DNA of 64,000 bases from S015-6 sp964384945 (GCA_964384945.1 CAYLMK010000022.1:27510-91509); one strand, 5' to 3'; counted from the first letter of the stretch, positions 51,172 to 60,318 are shown. Made by a program: numbers and translations. The notes: a model not told the origin generated them from the sequence alone.

Positions 51172-51663
51172 ATGAACAGAAGCACAGAGGAGCGAGTCCA
51201 GGTCCTCGAAGACATCGAGGCGATCAAGAAGTTGAAGGCAATGTACTGCTGCTGGGCGGATGCGGGGATTGCCGGCGACGCTTCGAGCATGGACGAACTC
51301 GTCGATCACTTCACCGACGACGAGCCATGGGCCGATTTCGGGCCTTTCGGGCTTCACAAAGGAAAGAAGGCGGTGAGGGCCTTCTTCCGGGATGTGGTGG
51401 CGTCCACGCTCTCCTACTCGGCGCACATGGTGTCCAACCCCATCATCGAGGTGGAGGGCGGCAAGGGCCGCGGCAAATGGTACGTCGACGTTCCCTGCAC
51501 CCTGCGCGGAGCGGACAGGCCCCTCTGGTTGCAGGCGAAATACGAAGAGGAGTACGTGAAGGAGGATGGAGAGTGGAAGTGGAAGTCGATCACGACCCGG
51601 TTTGACTTTATCACACCGTTTGATGAGGGTTGGGTGAGGACGCCGATGATCCGGATGGAATGA
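51172..51663 (+). CDS. SnoaL/BaiE-like (bile-acid dehydratase-like) protein
   Basis: The 163-residue protein has the NTF2/SnoaL fold and resembles bile-acid 7-alpha-dehydratase BaiE in pattern: E-E-R-V near 6-9, I-E-A-I-K-K-L-K, Y25 and D30 at the five-residue spacing of the BaiE Tyr30/Asp35 pair, H85 like BaiE His83, and D106 and R143 where BaiE has Asp106 and Arg146. Family members also include polyketide cyclases and isomerases, so the reaction is not proven. The start lies after a weak AAAGGG site. It heads a plus-strand unit with thiolase, PaaK-like ligase, YCF48 and MMPL genes. A water-elimination on a steroid-like CoA ester is a reasonable guess. Confidence 0.7.
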   Translation: MNRSTEERVQVLEDIEAIKKLKAMYCCWADAGIAGDASSMDELVDHFTDDEPWADFGPFGLHKGKKAVRAFFRDVVASTLSYSAHMVSNPIIEVEGGKGRGKWYVDVPCTLRGADRPLWLQAKYEEEYVKEDGEWKWKSITTRFDFITPFDEGWVRTPMIRME

Positions 51664-51707
51664 TGCGGCGCGCAACAGAAGGTGCTGTCGGCAGGAAAGG
51701 AGTGGCC

Positions 51708-52931
51708 ATGGAAGACGTTGCCGTTATCGGCGTGGGGATGACGCGTTTCGGAAAACACCTGGACAAGGGGATCAAGGACCTCGTGCGGGAGGCGGCCGAG
51801 GCGGCGATCCGGGACGCGGGCGTGGACAAGAAGGACATTCAGGCAGCCTACGTGGGCAATGCCGTGGCCGGGTTGATGACCGGCCAGGAGATGATCCGGG
51901 GGCAGGTGACCCTCACCTCCATGGGAATCGAGGGCATTCCCATCTTCAACGTGGAAAGCGCCTGCGCCAGCTCGTCGTCCGCCTTTCATCTGGGCTGGGC
52001 GGCTGCGCGGGCCGGCCTGTACGAGACGGTCCTGGTGGTGGGATTCGAGAAGCTTTACGACAAGGACAAGAAGAAGTCCTTCATGGCGCTGGGGACTGCC
52101 GTGGACCTGGAGATGTGTCTGCAGTATTTCAAGAACGCGGAAGCGTTGCTTGCCAAGGGAGACCGAATTTTGCACGAGGGCAGCGGAGAGAAGCGGAGCA
52201 TCTTCATGGACATGTACGCATGGATGACGAGACGCTACATGGATCTGTACGGCCTCAAACAGGAACATTTTGCCAAGCTTTCGGTGAAGGCCCACAAAAA
52301 CGGCGCATTCAATCCTCATGCCCAGTATCAGGAGGCGGTGACCCTGGAGCAGGTGCTCCAGTCCGGGGACGTTTCCTATCCGCTGACGCGCATGATGTGT
52401 TCCCCGATCGGAGACGGCGCCGCCGCCGCCGTGCTGAGCGCCGGATCGGCCGCCGCGAGGCATACCACCAGGCCCGTGTGGGTGGCCGCTTCCGTGGTGG
52501 GCAGCGGGAAGATCACGAACGACCCGGACGACACCCTGACCCGGCGCCTGGCCCCCAAGGCCTATGAGGCGGCAGGAATCGGGCCCGGAGAGATCGATGT
52601 CATCGAGGTCCACGACGCGACCTCGCCGGCCGAGATCATGGACCTGATCGAGTTGGGCGTATGCCCCGGGGAGGAGTCTCCCAAATGGATCGATGAAGGC
52701 GCCCTGGAGATCGAGGGCAGGATGCCTTCGAACCCCTCCGGCGGGCTCGTGACCAAGGGGCACCCCGTGGGGGCGACGGGTTGCGCGCAGATTTACGAGA
52801 TCGTGAGGCAATTGCGCGGGGAATGCGGAAAGCGCCAGGTCAGGGACCCGAAGATCGGGATGACCCACAACGGCGGAGGAATCATCGGCATCGACGCCTC
52901 TTCGATGACACTTCACGTATTCAAGAAGTGA
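51708..52931 (+). CDS. thiolase-superfamily protein, SCP-x / lipid-transfer type
   Basis: The 407-residue protein is a thiolase of the SCP-x/lipid-transfer subgroup. It keeps C86 (ESACASSSSA), a C-terminal GHPVGATG and the H-N-G-G-G loop, and lacks the second C-x-G cysteine of biosynthetic thiolases, as usual for this group. Members include enzymes that cleave sterol side-chain CoA esters and proteins that act as aldolase partners. AAAGGAG precedes the ATG. It lies 44 bases after the SnoaL-like gene. Confidence 0.87.
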   Translation: MEDVAVIGVGMTRFGKHLDKGIKDLVREAAEAAIRDAGVDKKDIQAAYVGNAVAGLMTGQEMIRGQVTLTSMGIEGIPIFNVESACASSSSAFHLGWAAARAGLYETVLVVGFEKLYDKDKKKSFMALGTAVDLEMCLQYFKNAEALLAKGDRILHEGSGEKRSIFMDMYAWMTRRYMDLYGLKQEHFAKLSVKAHKNGAFNPHAQYQEAVTLEQVLQSGDVSYPLTRMMCSPIGDGAAAAVLSAGSAAARHTTRPVWVAASVVGSGKITNDPDDTLTRRLAPKAYEAAGIGPGEIDVIEVHDATSPAEIMDLIELGVCPGEESPKWIDEGALEIEGRMPSNPSGGLVTKGHPVGATGCAQIYEIVRQLRGECGKRQVRDPKIGMTHNGGGIIGIDASSMTLHVFKK

Positions 52932-52956
52932 GACAAGGACAAGGGAGAGCCGCGCC

Positions 52957-54330
52957 ATGGTCGAGACGCAGCAGAAATACTTTGACATGGAGATCGAGCC
53001 GATTCTCAACACCCCGCGGATGCGGGAAATTCAGTGGGAGAAACTAAAGGCTTCTCTCGATTACTTCTATGAGAAGGTTCCTTTTGACCGACGGCGGATG
53101 GAAAAGGCAGGGGTCAAACCCGGCGACATAGGTTCCTTCGACGACTTCGCGCGCGCGATTCCTTACGCCGGGCAGGCGGAGTTCCGGGAGTTGATCGAGG
53201 AGACCGGGGCGGACATGGACCGGTTCTTCCTGGAACTCTTCGGAAAGGAGCGCTACGAGGATCTCTATCTGCTCACGACCACCTCGGGCACGACCGGCAT
53301 CCCCACCCCGTATCCGATCTTCAAGAAGGCCCTGGACAGGCAGGCGGACATCTTCGGGCGAATCGGTTGGAGGATCGGGCTGCGCCCCGGCGACCGGATG
53401 GGGCTCTGCTTCGGCCTGAGTATGCACGCGGCAGGCACCCCTGCCCTCTTCTGGTATCAGAAGATACCGGGAATGACCCTGATCCCGATCGGCGCCGAGG
53501 CGGGCACCGAGCGGATCCTCAAGTTCTTGAAGCTCTTCAAGGTGAACGTCTTTGCCGGTACGCCTTCCCTCGCCCTCCACCTGATCGAGCGGGCCTCGGA
53601 CGTCCTCGGCGAGCCGGTCAAGAGCCTCGGTCTGAAGATCCTCCTGTGCGGCGCGGAGCCCGGCGCAGGCATCCCCGAGGTGCGGCAGCGTCTGGAGGGC
53701 GAATACGGGGCCAAGCTCTTCGATGCGGGGGCCGGGTACGGATGCTCCTGCGACCACCCGGTCTACCAGGGCATGCACTGGGTGGCGGATGACTACTGTT
53801 ATTACGAGCTGGTGAATCCGGAGACCAAGGAGCCGGTCCCCCTGGAGCACGGGGCGACGGGCCTCGCGGTCTTCACCCCTCTCGAGCCGGAACACCCCCT
53901 GTTCTTCTTCAACCTCCGGTTCACCCTGAACGATATCCACCAGGTCTTCACGGAGCCTTGCCCGTGCGGGTTGAGCGGGTTCCGGTACAAGATCGTGGGC
54001 CGGGTCGACGACATGCTCAAGGTCAAGGGCGTTCCCGTCTACCCGGCGGCCATCCAGGGCGTGGTCAACGGCTTCGTCCCCCGCGTGACGGGCGCCTTCC
54101 GGATCGTGCTCGATGAGCCTCCCCCGCGGGTCGTGCCTCCCCTGAAGCTGAAGATCGAATACGGAGAAGGCGTCCGCAAGGACGACCTCCCCGCCCTGGA
54201 GCAGGAGATGCTCGCGAAGATGCGCAGTGACGTCAAGATCCGGCCTTCCATCACCTGGCTCGCGCCGAAAACGCTCGAGCGGGCAACCAAGAAGACCCAG
54301 CTTCTGGAGAAGATGTACGAATCCAAGTGA
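52957..54330 (+). CDS. PaaK-like (phenylacetate-CoA-ligase family) AMP-binding protein
   Basis: The 457-residue protein has T-T-T-S-G-T-T-G-I-P-T near 107-117 and the mid-domain and C-terminal blocks of PaaK-type ligases (Y-G-C-S-C-D, F-R-Y-K-I-V-G-R-V-D-D-M). It would activate an aromatic or other acid to its CoA ester. The C-terminal lysine-containing region is present (A-T-K-K-T-Q). It lies 25 bases after the thiolase gene. Confidence 0.85.
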   Translation: MVETQQKYFDMEIEPILNTPRMREIQWEKLKASLDYFYEKVPFDRRRMEKAGVKPGDIGSFDDFARAIPYAGQAEFRELIEETGADMDRFFLELFGKERYEDLYLLTTTSGTTGIPTPYPIFKKALDRQADIFGRIGWRIGLRPGDRMGLCFGLSMHAAGTPALFWYQKIPGMTLIPIGAEAGTERILKFLKLFKVNVFAGTPSLALHLIERASDVLGEPVKSLGLKILLCGAEPGAGIPEVRQRLEGEYGAKLFDAGAGYGCSCDHPVYQGMHWVADDYCYYELVNPETKEPVPLEHGATGLAVFTPLEPEHPLFFFNLRFTLNDIHQVFTEPCPCGLSGFRYKIVGRVDDMLKVKGVPVYPAAIQGVVNGFVPRVTGAFRIVLDEPPPRVVPPLKLKIEYGEGVRKDDLPALEQEMLAKMRSDVKIRPSITWLAPKTLERATKKTQLLEKMYESK

Positions 54331-54449
54331 TCCCGGATACCTCGGCGGGCGGATCCTGCGGCCGTTCCGCTCTGGAGACCAAAATGATGTTTAGGCGGCA
54401 CTCCGGGGTCCGGCGGTCTCTCGCCTTCCCTTACGTTCCGTTCAAAGAC

Positions 54450-54479
54450 TTGACCCGCAGTAGGGGAAGGGTGTAAGAA
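54450..54479 (+). promoter_or_regulatory. candidate promoter of the YCF48-MMPL pair
   Basis: TTGACC (54450-54455) and TAAGAA (54474-54479) are 18 bases apart, about 77 bases before the YCF48 start. The 54331-54556 gap has no gene. The same -10 occurs in promoters at 34270-34298 and 38167-38196. Confidence 0.4.
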
Positions 54480-54556
54480 GGACGTCTGTATCTGGCTCCC
54501 GATGAAGGCGGGCGGGCGAATTACAACATGTTCAATGGGTACCTGGAGGGAACCTG

Positions 54557-55540
54557 ATGATGCGGCTTTTTCGAACAGGGCGATGCGCGCGCATGAACTC
54601 TCCGATCGTTCTCCTTTTTTGTATGCTGTTCTATTCCTTCCCTGTGCAGGGAGAGACCCCGGAGGGGGTTCTTGCCCCGCAAGAGATTCGCGAGAACATT
54701 TATTGTTCCGCCATGATCACGGATTCGGATCTGCTGATGGCGGGGGACCGCGGTCACATGTACCGGTCCGGGGACGGAGGCAGGTCGTGGCGGAAGATTG
54801 CCACCGGGGTGCGGGTGCCGCTTTTTTCCGCCTCTTTCCCGGACGACCGGAACGGGTGGGTGTGCGGCAAGGGCGGATTGATTCTTCACAGCTCGGACGC
54901 GGGCAAGACCTGGCAACCGCAGCAAAATCCCGTGAAGAGGCATCTGTTCAATATTTCTTTCGGTGATGTACTGCGAGGCTGCGCGGTCGGAGACTGGGGC
55001 GCGGTGGCGACCACCTCGGACGGTGGGAAAACCTGGACGGATGCGACCCTGGAGGAGGATGTGAACCTTTACGGGGTCTCGGTCAACGCGGAAGGCAAGG
55101 GCCATATGGTCGGAGAGTTCGGACGGATCTTCCGGACCGGGGACGGGGGATCGAGCTGGACCGAGGTGACCTCGCCCGCGGAGCAGACGATGTTCTGCCT
55201 GAGTCGAGATGGCGCCTCCTGGCTTGCCGCCGGCCTGGACGGCGTGATCATAGCCTCCTTCGACGATGGGGCGACCTGGGAGCGGCTCGAGACAGGAATC
55301 ACGGAATCCCTGTATGCAATCGAGGTGAGGGGCGACAGGGGGTGGGCCATGGGGGATGTCGGCACGGTTCTTACCACTGCGGACGGGGGTCGTACCTGGC
55401 AGCCGGTGGAGGTCCCGGTGAAGAAGCGGCTGTTCTGGATCGGAACGATGAGCCTGAGCAAGGCAAGCGGGAACCGGGGATTCGGCGCTGGCGCCAATGG
55501 GCTTTACGTCGGCATAGAGGAAGGCAAACTCATCTGGTAG
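54557..55540 (+). CDS. exported YCF48/Hcf136-like beta-propeller
   Basis: The 327-residue protein has an N-terminal signal peptide and six repeats with the G-D/S-x-G-G/A-x-x-W motif (GDGGRSW, SDAGKTW, SDGGKTW, GDGGSSW, FDDGATW, ADGGRTW), the YCF48 (BNR-like) propeller. In other bacteria such proteins sit next to DUF1302, DUF1329 and MMPL genes and probably help assemble or bind the transporter complex. GGAGGG precedes the ATG. It is followed 25 bases later by the MMPL gene. Confidence 0.86.
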   Translation: MMRLFRTGRCARMNSPIVLLFCMLFYSFPVQGETPEGVLAPQEIRENIYCSAMITDSDLLMAGDRGHMYRSGDGGRSWRKIATGVRVPLFSASFPDDRNGWVCGKGGLILHSSDAGKTWQPQQNPVKRHLFNISFGDVLRGCAVGDWGAVATTSDGGKTWTDATLEEDVNLYGVSVNAEGKGHMVGEFGRIFRTGDGGSSWTEVTSPAEQTMFCLSRDGASWLAAGLDGVIIASFDDGATWERLETGITESLYAIEVRGDRGWAMGDVGTVLTTADGGRTWQPVEVPVKKRLFWIGTMSLSKASGNRGFGAGANGLYVGIEEGKLIW

Positions 55541-55565
55541 GACAGAAACGAGGGGGCGAGCTGCC

Positions 55566-57902
55566 ATGGCGAAGCAGAGGACCACGTTAGAGGGATACAT
55601 CCGGTTCCTGTTGCGGCACCGCGTCGCGGTGGTGCTGCTGGTGGCACTGATCACGGGGGTTTTTTGTTATGGGGTCTATTCGTTGAAGATCGCTACGGAC
55701 TTCTTTGCCCTGTACCCGCCCAAGCATCCGTACATCAAGCTGTACCAGGAATACCGAAAGATGTTCGGGTCGGCCAACGTGCTGGTCTGTGCCGTGGAGG
55801 TGAAGGATGGGGACATCTACAACCTGGAAACCATGGGCAAGATCGACCGGATCACGCAAGGCCTGTTGGAGACCGAGGGCTGCAACGCGACGCAGGTGAT
55901 CTCTCTGACCCATCCCAAGTTGAAGAACGTGAACGTCACCTCCTGGGGGATCCAGATACGGCCGGTCATGTGGCCCCAGTTTCCACAGGACGACGCCGAC
56001 CTCGAACGGATCCGATCGGCTGTTTACGCAAACGAGGGAATTCGCGGCTTCTTCGTGTCTCCCGACGACAAGGCGGCCGCGATCTTCGCCGGCTTCTGGG
56101 AGGAGGGCGTCAATCCGATCAAGCTGTACGAGCGCATGATGGCCATGCGCGAGGCCGAGACCGACGAGAACACGAACATCTATTTCACGGGCTACCCGGG
56201 GCTGTACGCCTACATCTATGATTTGCGGATTCAGGTCTACACGGTGTTGACGGCCACGATCCTTCTGATGGTCGTGCTTCTGGCCTGGTACTTCCGCACA
56301 TGGCAAGGGGTGGTCATGCCGGTACTTTCGGCCCTGGTCAGCGCCATCTGGGGCTTGGGCTTTGCCAGTTTTCTGGGCTATCCGCTGGATCCCCTGGTGA
56401 TGGTGGTGCCTCTGATCATCACGGCCCGGGCGTTGAGTCACTCGGTGCAGTCGATGGCGCGGTATCATGAGGAGTATCTTCGCCTGCAGGACAAGGAGGG
56501 TGCGATTCTCAAGGCCTACGGCGAACTCGTCATGCCGGCCACCCTGTCGATCGTCACGGACGGGCTTGGGGTGCTCTTGATTTCGATTGCGACGATCCCG
56601 ATCATGCGGAACCTGGGCATTTTTTGTTCCTTCTGGATCGTATCCATGTTCGTAAGCGTGCCGACGTTGAACCCTTGCTTGCTGGCCTTTGTCCGTCCGC
56701 CAAGGCCGACCCGGATCGCTCACGAGACGCAGGGGCCCTTTTACAAATTCCTGGCAGGGATGCTGGTGAAACCCTCCGAAGGCAGGGGCCGATGGGCGAT
56801 CGCGGTGGTCATGGTGGTGATCGTGGCGCTGGGCGCGCGCGCCTCGCTTACGTTGAAGGTGGGGGACACGGAGGCCGGGGCTGCCCTGCTCTTTCGGGAT
56901 CATCCCTACAACGAGGCCTTCCGGTACTTCAACCGGACCTTCGTGGGAGCTACGCAGCTCGTGATCATCACGGAGGGCAAGGAGAAGGAGGCCATCAAGA
57001 ATTACGAGAGCCTGCAGGCCATCGAGGATTTCCAGCGGTACATGGAGACGGAGGGCGGGGCGGGCGGAACCCTGACCTTTACGAACATGATCAAGCGGAT
57101 CTACCGGATGTTCCACGAGGGGCATCCCAAGTGGGAGATGATTCCGGAGAGCGTGGAGCACCTGGGGCAGATCGGGTTCCTGATCGCATCGAACACGTCT
57201 CCAGGGGAGATGGACCGCTGGGTGGATTACTCGTGGACAAACGCCACCATCACCTGCTTCTACAAGGACTACAACAACGAACTGATCAAGAGCTGCATCG
57301 CGAAGGCCAAGGAGTTCATCGACGCGAACCCGGTGGAGAAGATCCACTTCCGGCTGGCCGGAGGGTTGCTCGGAATCCTGGCGGCCGTGAACGAGGAGGT
57401 GGAGTGGTCCTACTGGGCGTCGTTGATCGCGGTCTTCGTGGTGGTCTTCGTCCTGTGCATCATCACCTTCCGGTCGTTCACGGCCGGGGTGATCCTGATC
57501 ATTCCGATGGTGATATCCCAGGTGCTGTCCGACACCTTCATGCTCTGGAAGGGGATCGATCTGAACATCAACTCGTTGCCCGTGGCCGCCATCGCCGTGG
57601 GGATCGGGATCGATTACGGTATTTACCTGCTGGCGCGCATCTCCGAGGAGTTCGAGTTGTCGGGGGACTACACAAAGTCGAACCGGAGGGCGGTCGAGAC
57701 CACGGGCAAGGCGATCATCTTCACGGCGACCACCCTGATCGCGGGCGTCGTTTTCTGGGTTTTCATCGATCTGAAATTCCAGGCCGAGATGGGTCTTCTC
57801 CTGGGGCTGCTCATGTTCCTGAACATGGTCAATGCCCTGGTCTTCATTCCTTCTCTCGTGACCATCTTCAAGCCGAAGTTCGTGACGGCCCGGAACGTCT
57901 AG
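55566..57902 (+). CDS. MMPL/RND-family hydrophobic-substrate transporter
   Basis: The 778-residue protein has the two-fold RND/MMPL architecture: a membrane helix near 18-40, a periplasmic loop, five helices, then the same again from about 400. A conserved G-I-D-Y in the second half (G-I-G-I-D-Y-G-I-Y) is where MMPL proteins carry the proton-relay Asp-Tyr pair. Members export or import lipids, hopanoids or sterols using the proton gradient. It is encoded next to a YCF48 gene; DUF1302 and DUF1329 genes lie elsewhere in the window. No adjacent membrane fusion protein is seen. Confidence 0.88.
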   Translation: MAKQRTTLEGYIRFLLRHRVAVVLLVALITGVFCYGVYSLKIATDFFALYPPKHPYIKLYQEYRKMFGSANVLVCAVEVKDGDIYNLETMGKIDRITQGLLETEGCNATQVISLTHPKLKNVNVTSWGIQIRPVMWPQFPQDDADLERIRSAVYANEGIRGFFVSPDDKAAAIFAGFWEEGVNPIKLYERMMAMREAETDENTNIYFTGYPGLYAYIYDLRIQVYTVLTATILLMVVLLAWYFRTWQGVVMPVLSALVSAIWGLGFASFLGYPLDPLVMVVPLIITARALSHSVQSMARYHEEYLRLQDKEGAILKAYGELVMPATLSIVTDGLGVLLISIATIPIMRNLGIFCSFWIVSMFVSVPTLNPCLLAFVRPPRPTRIAHETQGPFYKFLAGMLVKPSEGRGRWAIAVVMVVIVALGARASLTLKVGDTEAGAALLFRDHPYNEAFRYFNRTFVGATQLVIITEGKEKEAIKNYESLQAIEDFQRYMETEGGAGGTLTFTNMIKRIYRMFHEGHPKWEMIPESVEHLGQIGFLIASNTSPGEMDRWVDYSWTNATITCFYKDYNNELIKSCIAKAKEFIDANPVEKIHFRLAGGLLGILAAVNEEVEWSYWASLIAVFVVVFVLCIITFRSFTAGVILIIPMVISQVLSDTFMLWKGIDLNINSLPVAAIAVGIGIDYGIYLLARISEEFELSGDYTKSNRRAVETTGKAIIFTATTLIAGVVFWVFIDLKFQAEMGLLLGLLMFLNMVNALVFIPSLVTIFKPKFVTARNV

Positions 57903-57996
57903 GAGGCCAGGGACAGAGGCCCGGAAGCATGCGGGACATCCGGGCGCCTATGCGGGGGCTTCCGGAGGGAAGCTCCTTTGCTGAACGATCACGGCG

Positions 57997-59256
57997 CTAC
58001 GCGATGAGATTCGCGGCCGTCCGGGGATAGGTATCCCTCAGAATCTGGCCTCCGAGCCGGTTCAGCACCGAGTTTTCGCCGTCCGCAATCGTCATGGGCC
58101 GGATGTCCCTCCAGAGCTTCTCAATGAAGTATTCCTTGGTGAGGCCATTGGCCCCGTGGATCTGGACGCCTTCGTCGACCACTTCCAGGGCCGTCTCGGT
58201 ACAGAAGGTCTTCACCGCGAACGCGTACTCGGACAGGGGAGGATAGGCCCGCGCATTCACCTCCCAGACGGCTCGGCTCATGGCCCGGATCGCCTCGACC
58301 CGGGCGAACATCCGGTGAATGCGGACTTGAATCGAGTAGTGATCGATGAGCGGCCGTCCGCCCTGAACCCTCTCTTTCGCATAGGCCAGGGTCTCTTCGA
58401 AGGCGGCCCGTGCGATCCCGAGCGCGACGACCCCGACGGAGGTGTTGCCGAAGCCCAGGTTGTTGATGACCCAGTCGCCGTAGTCGCCCGGGCCGACAAA
58501 CATCCACCGCTTGGGGATCCTCACGTTGTCGAAGAAGATCTCTCCCTGCGGCAGGTCCCGTGCGCCGAGCTTCTCCAGGGCCTTGCCCCGGCTGATACCG
58601 GGCAGGTTCAGAGGCAGGATGCACACCCCGCCGCCGGCCGGGCCCTTCGTGATGTCGATGTGGACGTTGACCATCGAGTGTGTCGCCGTGGGCCCGCACG
58701 AGACCCAGGCGGATTTCTGGCCGTTGAGCACCCATTCATCGCCGTCCTGCCTGGCGGCGAGCTGCATCCGGATCTTGGGGTCTTTCCAGAAATCGGCGCC
58801 CACGTTCACTGTGTCCGAACCGTGATCCGGCTCCGTGATCGCCCAGGAGCCCGTGATGCTTGCATCCGTGCACTGGCAGAATGGCACCACGAACTCCTGG
58901 ATGAGTTCCATGTTCATGGTGTGCAGGATCTTCACATAGGGCCACGCGGCAAGCAGAAGGACAGCGCCCAGCCCCGCGCTCCCCCAGAAGAGTTCCTCCA
59001 TGAGGATATGGCTCTGCAGGGGTGTGAAGCCCAGACCGCCCACCTCCACGGGAAAGGCCCCTTTGTGATACCCGAGGGCGTAGGCCTGCTTCAGAAAGCC
59101 CCAGATCGGGGAGTCGGGTGCGACCGTTTCCTCTGCGGACATGCGATCCAATTGAATCGCCATGGGCCGCATCACCTCCTTGGCGAACGTGTGCGCCGCC
59201 TCGCGGATCGCCCTGTCTTCGTCGGTCAGGTTCAGGTTCAGATCGAAATAGCTCAT
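57997..59256 (-). CDS. acyl-CoA dehydrogenase, large divergent type 2
   Basis: The 419-residue protein is similar to the one at 40728-41972 along its length and has TEPDHGSDT and the C-terminal helices. In the place of the usual catalytic Glu it reads T-I-A-D-G (A391), so the standard base is absent; the partner type 1 protein has E390. Either the base comes from another helix, as in some acyl-CoA dehydrogenases, or the protein has another role. AAGGAGG precedes the start. It is convergent with the MMPL gene and divergent from the DUF2148-like pair. Confidence 0.82.
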   Translation of the reverse strand: MSYFDLNLNLTDEDRAIREAAHTFAKEVMRPMAIQLDRMSAEETVAPDSPIWGFLKQAYALGYHKGAFPVEVGGLGFTPLQSHILMEELFWGSAGLGAVLLLAAWPYVKILHTMNMELIQEFVVPFCQCTDASITGSWAITEPDHGSDTVNVGADFWKDPKIRMQLAARQDGDEWVLNGQKSAWVSCGPTATHSMVNVHIDITKGPAGGGVCILPLNLPGISRGKALEKLGARDLPQGEIFFDNVRIPKRWMFVGPGDYGDWVINNLGFGNTSVGVVALGIARAAFEETLAYAKERVQGGRPLIDHYSIQVRIHRMFARVEAIRAMSRAVWEVNARAYPPLSEYAFAVKTFCTETALEVVDEGVQIHGANGLTKEYFIEKLWRDIRPMTIADGENSVLNRLGGQILRDTYPRTAANLIA

Positions 59257-59352
59257 CTTCCAGCCTCCTTGCCTGTAGGAAGGTAGAGAGCCGCACGGCC
59301 GCTCGCCGTGGACGTGTACATCTAACTCTATATCCTGGGCCCGGTCAAACGG

Positions 59353-59396
59353 AATCCCCGGAACCGGCTAAATGTTTCTACCCAGTTCCGGGGATT
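59353..59396. promoter_or_regulatory. AATCCCCGGAAC dyad between divergent genes
   Basis: AATCCCCGGAAC (59353-59364) and GTTCCGGGGATT (59385-59396) form a perfect 12-bp inverted repeat with a 20-base spacer. It lies between the divergent acyl-CoA dehydrogenase and the DUF2148-like pair. The half-site shares AATCCCC with the dyad at 50953-50975. Confidence 0.45.
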
Positions 59397-59528
59397 GCGG
59401 GTCCCACAACCAATGGATAGAATGCCGAAGTCCGTATGCTTGCAGCCGGGGTCGGTTCCGATCGAAGGTACCTTCCGTTTCAAGGGGTCGAGGCAGTACA
59501 GCCAATTTCAAGACAGGGAGGAAGAAGA

Positions 59529-60317
59529 ATGGAGAGATTCGATCAACTCAGGGGCGAGGAATACATCAACGAATGGCCCCGCTACTCCCCGCAGGACCTC
59601 AGGAGGAGGGAGGCCACCCTGGCTGCGGCCAGGCTCATGGTCAATGCGGCCCTGACCGCGCCGGTCGCGGGCGGGGTTCCTCAGGTGGATGCGCACCTGG
59701 TCTACGGCCAGGAGGAGATGGAAAAGGTGGCGCGGAAGATGGAGGAGCTGGCCTACACCAACAAGAAGTGGCAGAGGCAGTTTCTCAGCGAAGCGGTGAT
59801 GGTGAGGGAAACGGACGTCATCCTCTTCTTGGGCGACTACAGGGCCCACGAGACGCCGCTGGATGCGAACTGCGGAATGTGCGGGGGGGCGATGGGATGC
59901 GCCTATCTCTATCAGCGGCGGGAGACGAGCAAGGGGCTCGTCGACGTGACGGACAGGCGGAGCACGACCCCGATCAAGGGGCCCTTGTGCTGCGCCAGGG
60001 TCGACGACCTCGGCTGGGTGATGGCCTCGGCGGTCTGGATGGCCCAGACACTGCTCGTGGATGCAAGGCCCTTCATGAGCGTGGGCCTTGCGGGTCAGAA
60101 GCTCGGATACTGCCCGAATTCCGCGATCGTCGTGGGGATTCCCATGGCCACGCTCTCCAAGAGCCCCTATCAGGACGTGCCGGTCGACTACCACCTGGTC
60201 AACATGGACAAGATGGTCGACAACACACGGAAGAACTATGTGGTGATCCGCCAGACCGGTTCCGGCATTCACTTCGATTACCGCACGCAGTTCCCGAAGC
60301 GGCAGAAGGAGGAGTAA
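59529..60317 (+). CDS. DUF2148-like cysteine-rich protein 1
   Basis: The 262-residue protein has a central C115-x2-C118-x5-C124, then C154-C155 and C195. The C-G-x-C-G pattern and the R/K-x-x-V-G-I-P region match the DUF2148 (ferredoxin-domain-containing) family, whose function is unknown. It is paired with the next gene, a relative that starts one base after this stop. The cysteines could bind an iron-sulfur cluster, and the protein could be a redox partner in this pathway. Confidence 0.7.
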   Translation: MERFDQLRGEEYINEWPRYSPQDLRRREATLAAARLMVNAALTAPVAGGVPQVDAHLVYGQEEMEKVARKMEELAYTNKKWQRQFLSEAVMVRETDVILFLGDYRAHETPLDANCGMCGGAMGCAYLYQRRETSKGLVDVTDRRSTTPIKGPLCCARVDDLGWVMASAVWMAQTLLVDARPFMSVGLAGQKLGYCPNSAIVVGIPMATLSKSPYQDVPVDYHLVNMDKMVDNTRKNYVVIRQTGSGIHFDYRTQFPKRQKEE

Positions 60318-60318
60318 G

